64,000 nucleotides of DNA from Actinomadura sp. GC306 (GTDB lineage Bacteria; Actinomycetota; Actinomycetes; Streptosporangiales; Streptosporangiaceae): the NCBI RefSeq assembly GCF_004348665.1, contig NZ_SMKM01000002.1, positions 1 through 64,000 of the forward strand. The letters run 5' to 3'. The stretch's first letter is position 1. Each line of letters begins with the position of its first letter. The notes beneath the pieces were generated by a model, which saw nothing but the letters and a program-made list of their open reading frames with translations, was not told where the DNA came from and made no database searches. Of this stretch, positions 55,401 through 64,000 are shown in pieces. The position numbers and the translations under genes are program-made.

Positions 55401-58400
55401 CGACGTCCACGGGCCGCTGCTCGCGCTCGCCCGGGAGACCGGCGCCAGCCCGTTCATGGTCGCCCAGGCCGCGTTCGCCGGTCTGCTGACCAGGCTCGGC
55501 GCGGGCACGGACGTGCCGATCGGGTCGCCGATCGCGGGCCGCGCGGACGAGGCCCTGGACGACCTCGTCGGCATGTTCGTCAACATGCTCGTCTTCCGCA
55601 CCGACACCTCCGGGGACCCGTCGTTCCGCGAGCTGGTCGGCCGCGTGCGGGAGACCGACCTCGCCGCGTACGCGCACCAGGACGTGCCGTTCGAGCGGCT
55701 CGTCGAGGTGCTCAACCCGCCGCGCCACCTGTCCCGGCACCCGCTGTTCCAGGTGGGGCTCACGTTCCAGAACAACCCCGAGGCGCGGCTGGAGATGCCG
55801 GGGTTCAGCGCCGAGGTGGAGCCGCTGACCGCGGGCGCCGCCCGCTTCGACCTGCTGATGATCCTCACCGAGCGCGAGGGCGGGCTCGACGGCGAGCTGG
55901 AGTTCGCGCTCGACCTGTACGACCCGGCCACGGCGCGGCGGCTCGTCGAGCGATTCGAGCGGTACCTGGCGGCGCTGCTCGCCGACCCGGACGCGCCGAT
56001 CGGCGCCGCCGGGGTGCTGTCCGCGGACGAGCGCGCCGCGATCCTCGGCGACTGGGCCGGGGGACACGCCCCCGTGGCGGAGCGGAGCACGATCCCGGCG
56101 CTGTTCGAGGCGCAGGCGGCGGCGCGGCCGGACGCGCCGGCGGTGACGTTCGAGGGCGTGTCGTGGACGTACGGCGAGGTGAACGCGAAGGCCAACCGCC
56201 TCGCACGCCGCCTGGCCGAGCGGGGCGCCGGCCCGGAACGCTTCGTGGCGCTGTCGCTGCCGCGGTCGGCGGACCTCGTCGTGGCGATCCTGGCGGTTCT
56301 GAAGACGGGCGCGGCGTACGTGCCGATGGACCCCGACTACCCGGCGGACCGCATCGCGTACATGGTCGAGGACGCGCGGCCGGTGCTGACCATCGGCCCG
56401 GACGACCTCGACGCCACGGGCTATGACGACACCGACCTCGGTGTGGCCATCGACCCGGAGAACCCGGCGTACGTCATCTACACGTCCGGTTCGACGGGTC
56501 GGCCCAAGGGTGTCGTGGTTCCGCATCAGAACGTGGTGCGGCTGCTGCGTTCGACCGAGCAGTGGTTCGACTTCGGCCCGGACGACGTGTGGACGCTGTT
56601 CCACTCCTACGCCTTCGACTTCACGGTGTGGGAGCTGTGGGGTTCGCTCCTGTACGGCGGGCGTCTCGTCGTCGTCCCGTACATGACCTCGCGTTCGCCG
56701 CAAGACTTCCTGAAGCTGCTGGTGGACGAGCGCGTCACCGTCCTGAACCAGACCCCGTCCGCCTTCTACCAGCTGATGGCGGCCGACAGGGACGCCCCGG
56801 GCTCCGAGCTGGCGCTGCGCTACATCGTCTTCGGCGGTGAGGCCCTCGAACTGGGGCGCCTCGAAGACTGGTACTCGCGGCACGCCGAGGACGCGCCGGT
56901 GCTGGTCAACATGTACGGGATCACCGAGACCACGGTGCACGTCTCGTACCTCGCGCTCGACCGCGCGTACGCGGCGACCGCGCCGGGCAGCGTCATCGGC
57001 GTCGGCATCCCGGACCTGAAGGTGTACGTCCTGGACGACCGCCTCCGGCCCGTCCCGCCCGGTGTCGTCGGCGAGCTGTACGTGGCGGGCGCGGGCCTGG
57101 CCCGCGGCTACCTCGACCGGCCGGGTCTGTCGGCCGAGCGGTTCGTCGCCGACCCGTTCGGCGCGTCCGGCACCCGCATGTACCGGACGGGCGACATCGG
57201 CCGGTGGCTGACCGACGGCCGCCTCGAATACCTGGGCCGCAGCGACCAGCAGGTGCAGCTGCGCGGCTTCCGGATCGAGCCGGGCGAGATCGAGGCGGTG
57301 CTGGCCCGGCACGACGCGGTGTCCGACGTCGCCGTGCTCGTCCGCGACGACCGCCTGGTCGCCTACGTGGCCGGGAGCGGCGTCGACTCCGCCGAGCTGC
57401 GCCGCTTCGCCGCCCGCGACCTGCCCGACCACATGATCCCGGCCGTGGTCGTCGAGCTGGACGCGCTCCCGCTCACCGTCAACGGCAAGCTCGACCGCGC
57501 GGCGCTGCCCGCCCCCGGCACCGCCGCGAAGGTCTCCTCGCGCGCACCCCGCACGCCGGAGGAGGAGACGCTCTCGCGCCTGTTCGCCGAGGTGCTCGGG
57601 CTGGAGCGGGTCGGGATCGACGACGGGTTCTTCGACCTCGGCGGCGACTCCATCATCGCGATCCAGCTCGTCTCCCGCGCCCGGCAGTCGGGCCTGGTCG
57701 TCACCCCCCGCGACGTGTTCCAGCACCAGACCGTCGAGGAACTGGCGGCGGTCGCGCGGCCGGCCGGCGAAGGCGAGGAGATCGAGGCCGAGGCCCCCGG
57801 CGCCGGGACCGGCCCGGTCCCGGTCACCCCGATCGTCGCGTGGCTGCGCGACCGGGTGGGCGGCGACGCCGAGCTGATCAGCGGCTTCCACCAGGCGATG
57901 CTGCTGCGCACGCCGCCGGACCTCGGCGCGGACCGGCTGGCGGACGCCCTCCGGACGCTCATGGACCACCACGACGTCCTCCGGCTGCGGCTGGACGTCG
58001 ACGGTGACCGCTGGCAGCCGGTCGTCCGGCAGGCCGGCTCCTGCGACACCGCCGGCCTCGTCACCCGCGTCGACGCGGCGGGGCTGGACGCCGACAAGCT
58101 GCAGGCCGTCATCACCGAGCAGGCCACGGCCGCCCGCGACCGGCTCGACCCGCGGGACGGGACGGTCGCGCAGCTCGTCTGGTTCGACGCGGGCGCCGAC
58201 CAGGGCCGCCTCTTGGTCGTCCTGCACCACCTCGTCGTGGACGGCGTGTCCTGGCGGATCCTTCTGCCCGACCTCGTCACGGCCTGGGCCGGGGGAGAGC
58301 TGCAGCCGGTCGGGACGTCGTTCCGCCGCTGGGCGCAGAAGCTCACCGCCGCCGAGCCGGACGAGGACGAGCTGGAGGACTGGCTCGACATCGTCGACGG

Positions 58401-59232
58401 CCCGCCGCAGAAGCTCGCGGAACGCGCGCTCGACGCCCGCGCGGACATCGCGGCGCGCGCCGACTCGCTGACCGTCGAGCTGCCCGCCGACGTCACCGGG
58501 CCGCTGCTCACCGACGTGCCCGCCGCGTTCCACGGCCGCGCCAACGACGTTCTCCTCACCGGCCTCGCCCTCGCCGTCGCGCAGTGGCGGCGGCACCGCG
58601 GCGGCCGCGGCACCGGCGTCCTGGTCGACCTGGAGGGCCACGGCCGCTCGGACGCCGTGCCGGGCGTCGACGTCTCCCGCACCGCCGGGTGGTTCACCTC
58701 GATCCACCCGGTGCTGCTGGACGCGGGCAACGCGGCCGGCGGCGCGGCCATCAAGAAGGTGAAGGAGCAGCTCAGGGCCGTCCCCGGCGACGGCATCGGC
58801 TACGGCCTGCTCCGCTACGGCGGCGGCGAGGCCGCCGAGGAGCTGGCCGAGGCGCCGCCCGCGCAGCTCGCGTTCAACTACCTCGGCCGCGTGGACGGCG
58901 GGGCCGAGGGCGGCGACTGGACGCTCGCCGCCGAGGAGCTGCCCCCGGGCGAGGACCCCCGGATGCCGCTCGCGCACGTCCTGGAGGTCAACGCCGTCAC
59001 CCGCGACCTGCCCGGCGGCCCCGTGCTGTCCGCGACGTGGACGTGGCCGGGCGGCCTGCTGGACGGCGCCGGCGTCCGCGAGCTGGCCGAGGGCTGGTGC
59101 ACCGCGCTGCGCGGCCTCGTCGCCGCGGTCGCGGCCGGCGAGACGGGCGGCTTCACCCCGTCGGACCTGCTCGTCGAACTGGACCAGGCCGAGATCGACA
59201 AGCTACAGAGCGCATGGAGGCGGCAGCATTGA
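46465..59232 (+). CDS. Four-module nonribosomal peptide synthetase, module 3 without adenylation core
   Basis: 4255 residues from ATG 46465. Order: C1 (1-430, EntF-like, motif HHAALDA at 135), A1 (445-977), PCP1 (Ser1017), C2 (1066-1510, HHIAGDG at 1200), A2 (1522-2032), PCP2 (Ser2073), C3 (2126-2567), an adenylation-lid fragment (2586-2648 with A10 Lys2636), PCP3 (LGGNS, Ser2692), C4 (2747-3190), A4 (3206-3689), PCP4 (Ser3729), E (3784-4222, HHLVVDG at 3921). Pocket codes: A1 D-V-F-S-V-A-I-V-Y, A2 D-V-F-S-A-G-I-V-Y (substrates not assigned), A4 D-F-W-N-V-G-M-V-H, the threonine code. Module 4 should give a D-residue. C1 resembles the first domain of enterobactin synthase, so an acyl starter is likely. 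There is no thioesterase; the chain passes to the next protein, whose gene overlaps this stop. Confidence 0.95.
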   Translation: MSTEYVPLSAAQRSVWYAQQLAPETPIDIAQYIEIEGPVDHALFDRVARIAAHESLAMNARLVEVDGIPHQILDPDATATIPLVDLSGEPDPDAAARAWIAARMAEPLPPDGERLYRTALLRLSPELHRWFLRAHHAALDAYSGLMISRRAAEIYTLLANGGEYDPGELGDFRAVLAEEDAYRASEKFERDRAYWLERFADRPVAVSLADCMAEPTAGYLSRSTVVPPDETAALAAGARRLRTAAPGLAIAATAAYVARMTGTEDVVLGLAVSGRVSAASRETPAMLSTVLPLRVSVRPGMTVEELVRTATRATARVLRHQRYRREDLLRDLRLLGERRRLHGPVINVMAFDYRLDFAGLPARTHAITTGPVDDLSINIYDNFDGTGMRVDFDAHPDLYGEDQVSAHLERYVRFLRTLGDADPATPLREIGLLDDAERARVLDEWNDTALHVEPGVVPGLFEAQAARTPAAPAVTHGDTTLTYRELDERANRLAHHLIGRGIGAEDFVALALPRNTDLVVAALAVLKAGAAYQPVDPAYPAGRIAYMLEDAAPACVITTSGADLPGTTPRVLLDDLDLGAHPATAPTDADRVRPLRPGNAAYVIYTSGSTGRPKGVVVSHANAVDLCAWANRDFGPERLARVLFSTSLNFDVSVFEWLAPLTAGGHIEVVRDLLDVAERGGWKGTLISGVPSAMSALLATGSLRSEAVAGGSGGSSPQIQLEAGDIVLAGEALPARLVHDLRALAPDARISNIYGPTEATVYATAWYDDGNAGGHAPIGAPIANTRAYVLDAALEPVPAGVPGELYLAGDGLARGYLNRPELSADRFVACPFGKPGERMYRTGDLVRWRQSSSRGAWGVAPSQGHGAGQIEYLGRLDHQVKVRGFRIELGEIETALSAHPAVTQSVVVAREDAAGDTVLVGYAVADGAGPAELKRSLAAVLPEYMVPSAVVVLDAMPLNPNGKLDRAALPEPDLAPAAEGRAPRDAREEVLCAAFAEVLGVERVGIDDNFFDLGGDSLKATRVVSRARSALKADLGVRALFEAPTVAALAELLAGTGADARPELVPVERDGLVPVSYAQRRLWFIHDLEGPSATYHIPIPLRLTGDFDLAAVRAAMRDVMARHEALRTVFTEVEGEPYQRVLGPDEITLEPEIADCDPAGLEAAVFAAATRGFDLAAEPPVRAHVFRIADGEHLLLLVLHHIAGDGWSMEPLAADLITAYAARAAGAEPAWAPLPVQYADYSVWQRDLLGDENDPGSLAARQFAYWREALAGLPEELGLPADRPRPARATYRGAQHAFALPPELHAELAALGREHRASMFMVLQAALAGLFTRLGAGTDVPIGSPVAGRQDEALNDLVGVFVNMLVLRTDTSGDPSFAELLGRVRDTDLAAFAHQDVPFERLVEVLNPARSMSRHPLFQVMISMQNDPSARVELPGLTVALEPVDPGVSRFDLALLVDERHDAAGAPAGIECRLEYALDLFDPETAASMAAGLERLLAQVAADPSLPLGDVDILDDAERGLLLETWNDTRLDIAPGLVTDLFEAQAARTPDATAVIAGETRLSYAELNDRANRLARRLIEHGVGPEDFVALALPRDADLVAAALAVLKAGAGYQPIDPAYPADRIAYMLEDAAPACVITTRSVDLPGGTPRIELDALSLDGYSGEDVTDADRVRPLLPGNPAYVIYTSGSTGRPKGVVISHASVVDFCAESMEGYGPDRMRRVLFSTSLNFDVSVFEWLVPLTIGGEIEVVRDLLEIAERGGWSGTLISGVPSAVSVLLSRGGPDGGVRLDIGDMALGGEALPPQLVRDVRALLPDARVSNIYGPTEATVYVTGWYDDGNAEGHAPIGRPMVNTRVYVLDERLRPVPVGVPGELYLAGDGLARGYLNRPGLTADRFVACPFGGPGERMYRTGDLVRWNRGGHIEYLGRLDHQVKVRGFRIELGEIETALTDHPAVAQSVVVARRDAVGDDVLAGYVVGNPGARVDPAELRASVAKSLPDYMVPAAVVVLDAMPLSPNGKLDRAALPEPDFSASTTSRAPRDAREEILCGIFADVLGLERVGPGDGFFDLGGDSLKATRVVARARAALGVELPVRALFEAPTVAGLAGHLAEAAAAARPALLPAERPDPLPVSFAQERLWFLNRLEGLTATYNMPIPLRLTGEIDPGAMRAALRDVVARHESLRTLFGEADGEPHQIVLPPGEAEPVLTVGETDDVRGALFTDATRGFDLASELPIRAHLYRLGADEHLLLIVMHHIAGDGWSMAPLARDVITAYLARRDGEAPDWAPLPVQYADYALWQRELLGAEDDPASLAARQIAYWKDALAGLPDQIRLPADRPRPDRASYRGSQVAFEIPAELADGLRALARDHQVSVFMVLRAALAALLTRLGAGTDVPIGSPIAGRTDEALDDLVGVFVNTLVLRTDTSGDPSFAELLARVRDTDLAAHAHQDVPFERLVEVLNPVRSLARHPLFQVMLTLQNNPEASVELPGLTVAVEPVDAGVAKFDLEFMLEDARDGGGFAGTLEYALDLFDRDTAERLAGWFRRTLEAAVASGAAVTVAELDLPGAAAPAEELVIEGPVAEGPVEKRLVAYVVAAPGEAPDPEELRAHIRESLPESMVPAAVVVLDEMPLTPNGKVDVKALPKPALAAVPATAYRAPSGATEEAVAAVFADLLGVERVGADDDFFALGGNSLIAMRVVSRVRRVLDTELPVRALFEAPTVAGLAALLGHGARQEPGRPALEPRERPASVPPSYAQQRLWFLNRFEGPSATYNMPTALRIRGRLDVAALRAAIGDVVERHETLRTVLPDSGGVPRQLVLDPAAARPELEVADTTEAELPTRLAMAAGYAFDISAEPPLRTHLFRLGPDEHVALLLMHHIAGDGWSMAPLARDVITAYAARAAGEEPRWTPLPVQYADYTLWQQDLFGSEDDPDSLISRQIAYWKDALAGLPEELPLPADRPRPAQASYRGGTARFRLGPDVHGPLLALARETGASPFMVAQAAFAGLLTRLGAGTDVPIGSPIAGRADEALDDLVGMFVNMLVFRTDTSGDPSFRELVGRVRETDLAAYAHQDVPFERLVEVLNPPRHLSRHPLFQVGLTFQNNPEARLEMPGFSAEVEPLTAGAARFDLLMILTEREGGLDGELEFALDLYDPATARRLVERFERYLAALLADPDAPIGAAGVLSADERAAILGDWAGGHAPVAERSTIPALFEAQAAARPDAPAVTFEGVSWTYGEVNAKANRLARRLAERGAGPERFVALSLPRSADLVVAILAVLKTGAAYVPMDPDYPADRIAYMVEDARPVLTIGPDDLDATGYDDTDLGVAIDPENPAYVIYTSGSTGRPKGVVVPHQNVVRLLRSTEQWFDFGPDDVWTLFHSYAFDFTVWELWGSLLYGGRLVVVPYMTSRSPQDFLKLLVDERVTVLNQTPSAFYQLMAADRDAPGSELALRYIVFGGEALELGRLEDWYSRHAEDAPVLVNMYGITETTVHVSYLALDRAYAATAPGSVIGVGIPDLKVYVLDDRLRPVPPGVVGELYVAGAGLARGYLDRPGLSAERFVADPFGASGTRMYRTGDIGRWLTDGRLEYLGRSDQQVQLRGFRIEPGEIEAVLARHDAVSDVAVLVRDDRLVAYVAGSGVDSAELRRFAARDLPDHMIPAVVVELDALPLTVNGKLDRAALPAPGTAAKVSSRAPRTPEEETLSRLFAEVLGLERVGIDDGFFDLGGDSIIAIQLVSRARQSGLVVTPRDVFQHQTVEELAAVARPAGEGEEIEAEAPGAGTGPVPVTPIVAWLRDRVGGDAELISGFHQAMLLRTPPDLGADRLADALRTLMDHHDVLRLRLDVDGDRWQPVVRQAGSCDTAGLVTRVDAAGLDADKLQAVITEQATAARDRLDPRDGTVAQLVWFDAGADQGRLLVVLHHLVVDGVSWRILLPDLVTAWAGGELQPVGTSFRRWAQKLTAAEPDEDELEDWLDIVDGPPQKLAERALDARADIAARADSLTVELPADVTGPLLTDVPAAFHGRANDVLLTGLALAVAQWRRHRGGRGTGVLVDLEGHGRSDAVPGVDVSRTAGWFTSIHPVLLDAGNAAGGAAIKKVKEQLRAVPGDGIGYGLLRYGGGEAAEELAEAPPAQLAFNYLGRVDGGAEGGDWTLAAEELPPGEDPRMPLAHVLEVNAVTRDLPGGPVLSATWTWPGGLLDGAGVRELAEGWCTALRGLVAAVAAGETGGFTPSDLLVELDQAEIDKLQSAWRRQH
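48587..48630 (+). repeat. In-frame palindromic insertion 1 inside adenylation domain 1
   Basis: TCTGGGGGG (48598-48606) and CCCCCCAGA (48611-48619) form a perfect nine-base stem with a four-base loop. The encoded stretch ([18 protein letters not shown]) is about ten residues longer than the same place in A2 and looks like the GC-rich intergenic hairpins of actinobacteria. Confidence 0.65.
49012..49060 (+). repeat. In-frame palindromic insertion 2 inside adenylation domain 1
   Basis: CGTGGGGG and CCCCCTCG (49031-49050) form a stem with one mismatch, flanked by TTCCCGGGGGG and CAGGGAC. The encoded [19 protein letters not shown] adds about 16 residues before the A8 motif compared with A2. It shares the CCGGGGGG...TGGGGGGTCG pattern with insertion 1. 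Confidence 0.65.
54193..54222 (+). repeat. Tandem 15-bp repeat at the C3/adenylation-lid joint
   Basis: GAGGGACCGGTGG occurs at 54193-54205 and again at 54208-54220, encoding [10 protein letters not shown]. It lies exactly between the end of C3 and the lone adenylation lid of module 3, like a linker or a scar of a rearrangement. Confidence 0.75.
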
Positions 59233-62200
59233 ACCGGGGGGACCTAGAGGACATCCTGCCGCTGTCGCCGTTGCAGCAGGGGTTCTTCTTCCACGCCCTA
59301 TTCGACGCCGGCGACTCCGACGTGTACACGGCCCAGTTCGTCCTCGACCTCGAAGGGCCGCTGGACGTCCCCGCGCTGCGCACCGCCGCCGAGACCCTGC
59401 TGCGGCGGCACCCGAACCTGCGGGCCGCGTTCTGGCACGAGGACCTGTCGCGCCCCGTCCAGGTGATCCCCCGGACGGTCGAGCTGCCGTGGGAGGAGGT
59501 GGCCGCGTCCGAGGCCGAGGCCGACGCCCTCGTGGTGCGCGAGCGGGCGCGCGGCTTCGACATGACCGCGCCGCCGCTGCTGCGGTTCGTCCTCGTCCGG
59601 ATGGGTCCCGAGCGGCACCGGCTGGTCTTCACCAACCACCACATCCTGCTGGACGGCTGGTCCACGCCGATCATGGCGACCGAGCTGTTCATGCTCTACG
59701 TGCAGGGCGGCCACGACACCGGGATGCCGCGCGTCACGCCGTACAAGAACTACCTGGCGTGGCTCGCCGGGCAGGACCGCGCCGCCGCCGAGGACGCGTG
59801 GCGCCGCGCCCTCGACGGCGTGGCCGGGCCCAGCCTCGTCGCGCCCGGGGCCGCCGGGCGGGCACCGCGGCCGCCGGAGCGGACGATCACCGAGCTGGAC
59901 GAGCGCACCACCCGCCGCCTCACCCGCGCGGCCCGCCGCCACGGCGTCACGCTGAGCACCGTCCTGCAGGGCGCGTGGGGGCTGGTCCTCGGCCGGCTGC
60001 TCGGCTCGAACGACGTGGTGTTCGGCGCGACCGTCTCGGGACGGCCGCCGGAGCTGCCGGGCATCGAGCAGATGATCGGGCTGTTCATCAACACGCTGCC
60101 GATCCGCGTCCGGTACCGGATGGACGAGCCGCTCGGCACCCTCCTGGAACGCCTTCAGGACGAGCAGACCGAACTCCTCGCGCACCACCACCTCGGCCTC
60201 ACCGACATCCAGCGGGTGGCGGGCCACGGCGGCGCGCTGTTCGACACGATGACGGTCCTGGAGAACTACCCGTTCGACCCCGCGTCGATGGACGGCTCCC
60301 TCAACGGCGTCCGCATCGCCGCTGCCGACTCCTACGACGCCACGCACTTCCCGCTGTCGTTCGTCGCCGCCCCCGGCGACCGGCTGTCGCTGCGCCTGCA
60401 CTACCGGCCCGACGTGTACGAGCGGCCCGTCGTCGAGGCGCTGCTCGCCCGCGTCCGCCGCTTCCTGGAGGCGTTCGCCGAGGACTCCGGGCAGCCGGCC
60501 GGCGCCGTGGAACTCCCGTCGGACGCCGAGCGCGCGGCCCTCGCCGCGTGGAACGACACGGGCGCCGGCGTCCCGGCCGGGACGCTCCCGGCCCTGTTCG
60601 AGCGGCAGGCCGCCCGCACCCCGGACGAGACCGCCCTCGTCTGCGGCGGCGAACGGCTGAGCTACGCGGAGCTGAACGAGCGCGCGAACCGGCTCGCGCA
60701 CGAGCTCATCGCGCGGGGGATCGGCGCCGAGGACCGCGTCGCGCTCGTCCTGCCGCGCACCCCCGAGATCGTCGTGGCGATCCTCGGCGTGCTGAAGGCG
60801 GGCGCGGCCTACGTCCCGGTCGATCCCGAGTACCCGCGCGCCCGCATCGCCCACATGCTCGACGACTGCGGCCCCGCCCTCACCATCCGGGCCGGCGGGT
60901 TCCCGGACACGTCCGGGCGGCCGGCGCACGACCCCGCGGACGCCGACCGGGTGCGGCCGCTGCGCACCGGTAACGCCGCGTACGTCATCTACACGTCGGG
61001 TTCGACCGGGCTCCCCAAAGGCGTGACCGTGCCGCACACCGGCGTGCTGAACTACTTCGAGGCGCACCGGGAGACCTTCTTCGACCCCGCGGTGGAGGCC
61101 GCCGGGGGCCGCCGGATGCGGTTCGCGCACCTCGCGTCGTTCTCGTTCGACACGTCGTGGATGGGCCTGCTGTGGATGATGTACGGCCACGAGCTGCACC
61201 TCATCGACGACGACACCCGCCGCGACGTGGCGGCGTACGCCGCGTACGTGGCGGACGCGCGGATCGACCTGGTGAACACGACCCCGTCGCACTTCCTCTC
61301 CCTGCGCGAGGCGGGCCTGCTGGACGACGACGGGCGGCACCGCCCCGCGCAGCTCCTCCTCGGCGGCGAGGCCGTCGGCGAGGCCCTGTGGGCGGACCTG
61401 CGCGACGTCCCCGGCCTCACCGCGCGCAACTTCTACGGGCCGACCGAGGCCACGGTCGACACGCTGAACCAGGTCGTGGCGGACGCCGAGCGCCCCTCCA
61501 TCGGCGGGCCGTACCGGGGCACCCGCGCCTACGTGCTGGACGCGGCGCTGCAGCCCGTCCCGGCCGGCGTCCCCGGTGAGCTGTACCTCGCGGGCGCGCA
61601 GCTCGCCCGCGGCTACCTCGGCCGCCCCGGGCTGACCGCCGAGCGGTTCACCGCCGATCCGTTCGGCGCGCCCGGCGACCGCATGTACCGCACCGGCGAC
61701 CTCGCCCGGTGGCTGCCGGACGGGACGGTCGAGTACCTCGGCCGCGCCGACGACCAGGTCAAGATCCGCGGCTTCCGGGTCGAGCCCGGCGAGATCGAGA
61801 ACGTGCTGTGCGGCTGCGAGGGCGTCGCGCAGGCCGCCGTCGTCGTCCGCGAGGACCGGCCCGGCGACCGGCGGCTCGCCGGCTACCTCGTCGGCGCGGA
61901 CCTCGACGTCGCGGCGGTGCGGCGGTTCGCGGCCGAGCGGCTGCCCGACTACATGATCCCCTCGTTCACCGTGCTGGACGCGCTGCCGCTCACCGTGAAC
62001 GGCAAGCTGGACCGCGCCGCGCTGCCGGCCCCGGCCGCGGCCGCGACGACCGGGCGCGCCCCGCGCTCCCCGCAGGAGGAGATCCTGTGCGGGCTGTTCG
62101 CCGAGGTCCTCGGCGTGCCGAAGGCGGGCGTGGAGGACGGGTTCTTCGACCTCGGCGGCGACTCGCTCACCGCGACCCGCCTGGTCAGCCGGGTCCGCTC

Positions 62201-64000
62201 CGCACTCGGCGTGGAGCTGCCCGTCCGCGCGCTGTTCGAGGCGCCGACGCCCGCGCGCCTCGCCGAGCGGCTCGCGGACGCGGCCGGGGACGTCCGCCCG
62301 CCGCTGGTGCGGGCCGAGCGTCCCGAAGTGGTGCCGCTGTCGTACGCGCAGCAGCGGCTGTGGTTCCTGAACCGGCTCGAAGGCACCGCGTCGGGCGGCG
62401 GCGGGGCGACGTTCAACATGCCGATCGCGCTGCGGCTCGACGGGGCGCTCGACCTCGGCGCGCTGCGCGAGGCGCTCGGCGACGTGGTGGCCCGGCACGA
62501 GTCGCTCCGCACGATCTTCCCGGACGGCTCGGGCACCCCCCGCCAGCTCGTCCTCGACCCGGCCGCCGCCCGCCCCCGGCTCGACGTCGCCGAGACCGGC
62601 GAGGCCGCGCTGCCCGCGGCGCTCGCCGCCGCCGCCGGGCAGGGCTTCGACCTGTCGGTGGAGCCGCCGCTGCGGGCGCGGCTGTTCGCGCTCGGCGGGG
62701 ACACGCACGTCCTGATGCTCGTCCTGCACCACATCGCGGCGGACGGCTGGTCGATGGCGCCGCTGGCCCGCGACGTGATCACCGCGTACGCGGCCCGCGC
62801 CGCCGGGGAGGCGCCGGGGTGGGCGCCGCTGCCCGTGCAGTACGCCGACTACACGCTCTGGCAGCGCGAGCTGTTCGGTTCCGAGGACGACCCGGGCAGC
62901 CTGATCTCCCGGCAGATCGCCTACTGGACGGACGCCCTGGCCGGGCTGCCGGAGGAGCTGCGGCTCCCCGCCGACCGGCCGCGCCCGCCGGAGGCGACGT
63001 ACCGGGGCGCCACGCACGCGTTCGAGCTGGACGCCGACGTCCACGCGGGCCTGCTGACCCTCGCCCGGGAGAGCGGCGCGAGCCTGTTCATGGTGGTGCA
63101 GGCCGCGTACGCCGCGCTGCTGACCCGGCTCGGCGCCGGGACCGACGTGCCGATCGGGTCGCCGATCGCGGGCCGCACCGACGAGGCCCTGGACGACCTC
63201 GTCGGCATGTTCGTCAACATGCTCGTCCTGCGCACCGACACGTCCGGCGACCCGTCGTTCCGCGAGCTGGTCGACCGGGTGAAGGAGGCCGACCTGGCCG
63301 CCTACGGGCACCAGGACCTCCCGTTCGAGCGGCTCGTCGAGGTGCTCAACCCGGCCCGCTCGATGGCGCGGCACCCGCTGTTCCAGGTGGTGCTGTCGTT
63401 CCAGAACAACCCCGAGGCCCGCCTTGAGCTGGACGGCCTGACCGGCGGCGCCGAACCGCTGGGGTCGGGCATCGCCAAGTACGACCTGTCGCTCTACCTG
63501 GCGGAGCGGCACGGCGAGGACGGCGCGCCCGCCGGGATCGAGGCCGGGCTGGAATACGCCCTCGACCTCTTCGACCCCGACACCGCCCGGTCGGTCGCGG
63601 ACCGCTTCGAGCGGCTCGTCGGCGAGCTGGTCGCCGACCCGGACGCGCCCATCGGCGCCGCCGAGATCCTCGACCGGAGCGAGCGCCGGACGATCCTGCG
63701 CAAGTGGGCGGGCGGCAAGGGCGGCACCACCGAGCGGACGACGATCCCGGCGCTGTTCGAGGCGCAGGCGGCGGCGCGTCCGGACGCGCCGGCGGTGACG
63801 TTCGAGGGCGTGACGTGGACCTACGGCGAGGTGAACGCGAAGGCCAACCGCCTCGCGCACCGCCTCATCGAGCAGGGCGTCGGCCCCGAGCAGTTCGTGG
63901 CGCTGTCGCTGCCGCGGTCGGCGGACCTCGTCGTGGCGATTCTGGCGGTCCTGAAGGCGGGCGCGGCCTATGTGCCGATGGACCCCGACTACCCGGCGGA
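59229..64000 (+). CDS. Nonribosomal peptide synthetase, C-A-PCP-C-A..., 3' end beyond the window
   Basis: About 1590 residues seen. The TTG at 59229 overlaps the previous stop by four bases and has GGAGG eight bases upstream; ATG 59214 is in frame but lacks a site. Order: C5 (1-430, [22 protein letters not shown] at 137), the type that accepts a D-residue and so fits the E domain just before it; A5 (454-931); PCP5 (LGGDS, Ser979); C6 (1031-1484, HHIAADG); then A6, cut by the window edge. The A5 code reads D-T-M-N-L-G-F-V-D, not assigned. The start of A6 is almost the same in DNA as A4 of the previous protein. Further modules and a release domain should lie beyond the edge. Confidence 0.95.
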   Translation, partial: MNRGDLEDILPLSPLQQGFFFHALFDAGDSDVYTAQFVLDLEGPLDVPALRTAAETLLRRHPNLRAAFWHEDLSRPVQVIPRTVELPWEEVAASEAEADALVVRERARGFDMTAPPLLRFVLVRMGPERHRLVFTNHHILLDGWSTPIMATELFMLYVQGGHDTGMPRVTPYKNYLAWLAGQDRAAAEDAWRRALDGVAGPSLVAPGAAGRAPRPPERTITELDERTTRRLTRAARRHGVTLSTVLQGAWGLVLGRLLGSNDVVFGATVSGRPPELPGIEQMIGLFINTLPIRVRYRMDEPLGTLLERLQDEQTELLAHHHLGLTDIQRVAGHGGALFDTMTVLENYPFDPASMDGSLNGVRIAAADSYDATHFPLSFVAAPGDRLSLRLHYRPDVYERPVVEALLARVRRFLEAFAEDSGQPAGAVELPSDAERAALAAWNDTGAGVPAGTLPALFERQAARTPDETALVCGGERLSYAELNERANRLAHELIARGIGAEDRVALVLPRTPEIVVAILGVLKAGAAYVPVDPEYPRARIAHMLDDCGPALTIRAGGFPDTSGRPAHDPADADRVRPLRTGNAAYVIYTSGSTGLPKGVTVPHTGVLNYFEAHRETFFDPAVEAAGGRRMRFAHLASFSFDTSWMGLLWMMYGHELHLIDDDTRRDVAAYAAYVADARIDLVNTTPSHFLSLREAGLLDDDGRHRPAQLLLGGEAVGEALWADLRDVPGLTARNFYGPTEATVDTLNQVVADAERPSIGGPYRGTRAYVLDAALQPVPAGVPGELYLAGAQLARGYLGRPGLTAERFTADPFGAPGDRMYRTGDLARWLPDGTVEYLGRADDQVKIRGFRVEPGEIENVLCGCEGVAQAAVVVREDRPGDRRLAGYLVGADLDVAAVRRFAAERLPDYMIPSFTVLDALPLTVNGKLDRAALPAPAAAATTGRAPRSPQEEILCGLFAEVLGVPKAGVEDGFFDLGGDSLTATRLVSRVRSALGVELPVRALFEAPTPARLAERLADAAGDVRPPLVRAERPEVVPLSYAQQRLWFLNRLEGTASGGGGATFNMPIALRLDGALDLGALREALGDVVARHESLRTIFPDGSGTPRQLVLDPAAARPRLDVAETGEAALPAALAAAAGQGFDLSVEPPLRARLFALGGDTHVLMLVLHHIAADGWSMAPLARDVITAYAARAAGEAPGWAPLPVQYADYTLWQRELFGSEDDPGSLISRQIAYWTDALAGLPEELRLPADRPRPPEATYRGATHAFELDADVHAGLLTLARESGASLFMVVQAAYAALLTRLGAGTDVPIGSPIAGRTDEALDDLVGMFVNMLVLRTDTSGDPSFRELVDRVKEADLAAYGHQDLPFERLVEVLNPARSMARHPLFQVVLSFQNNPEARLELDGLTGGAEPLGSGIAKYDLSLYLAERHGEDGAPAGIEAGLEYALDLFDPDTARSVADRFERLVGELVADPDAPIGAAEILDRSERRTILRKWAGGKGGTTERTTIPALFEAQAAARPDAPAVTFEGVTWTYGEVNAKANRLAHRLIEQGVGPEQFVALSLPRSADLVVAILAVLKAGAAYVPMDPDYPA

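Noticed and set aside
46303-58977. A 4224-codon open frame antisense to the NRPS
   Set aside because: It is a shadow of the GC-rich third positions. Its product is low-complexity (Arg, Val, Asp, Gly, His) and matches no family, while the plus frame shows clear NRPS domains.
59298-63860. A 1520-codon minus frame over the second NRPS
   Set aside because: GC shadow with low-complexity product; the NRPS motifs are on the plus strand.

Overview
The window is very GC-rich (third codon positions almost all G or C), uses many GTG and TTG starts, and carries gene families typical of Actinobacteria: DUF1707, an F420-type PPOX protein, HelR with its rifamycin-associated element, and a GAP1/DO-GTPase cassette. 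It looks like a chromosomal segment of a filamentous actinomycete, most likely Actinomadura or a relative. This placement rests on style and gene content, not on a marker gene. I saw no rRNA, tRNA, CRISPR array or intact insertion sequence.

Layout, left to right. 1-5204: a truncated Ser/Thr kinase, a membrane protein with a sigma-like N-terminus, an alpha-methylacyl-CoA racemase-like protein and a secreted lipase. 5284-12110: a catabolic island of aminotransferase, GntR regulator, two maleate-isomerase/arylmalonate-decarboxylase-like proteins, DUF3830, 2-hydroxyacid dehydrogenase and amidase. Two matching palindromes (6563-6578 and 9589-9602) suggest one regulon under the GntR protein. 12134-21205: a divergent alcohol dehydrogenase/TetR pair, a DUF1707 protein, a lone molybdopterin oxidoreductase, an HtrA-like protease, a divergent phosphotriesterase-family/TetR pair and a Bcr/CflA efflux pump. 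21350-31600: a tightly packed six-gene operon (GrpE, lidless Hsp70, beta-sandwich protein, GTPase 1, GAP1, membrane GTPase 2). It matches a predicted NTP-dependent biological-conflict cassette whose function is unproven.

31790-42196: assorted metabolism (ACT protein, PfkB kinase and class II aldolase, enoyl-CoA hydratase, PPOX, AraC with ADP-ribosylglycohydrolase, DUF2000, acyl-CoA dehydrogenase), then helR with a clear RAE, and a Uma2 nuclease. 42249-64000: the start of an NRPS cluster. SbnA and SbnB homologues should make L-2,3-diaminopropionate (Dap). A stand-alone adenylation protein follows, then a 4255-residue NRPS (C-A-PCP, C-A-PCP, C-[A lid]-PCP, C-A(Thr)-PCP-E) and a second NRPS that runs off the window.

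The most striking signal is that the stand-alone adenylation protein stops just after motif A8. NRPS module 3 has no adenylation core but keeps a fragment starting just before A9 and carrying the A10 lysine. Together they make one adenylation domain with almost nothing missing or duplicated. I propose a split adenylation domain assembled in trans, probably loading Dap on module 3. Two short GC-rich hairpins also sit in frame inside the first adenylation domain of the same NRPS.
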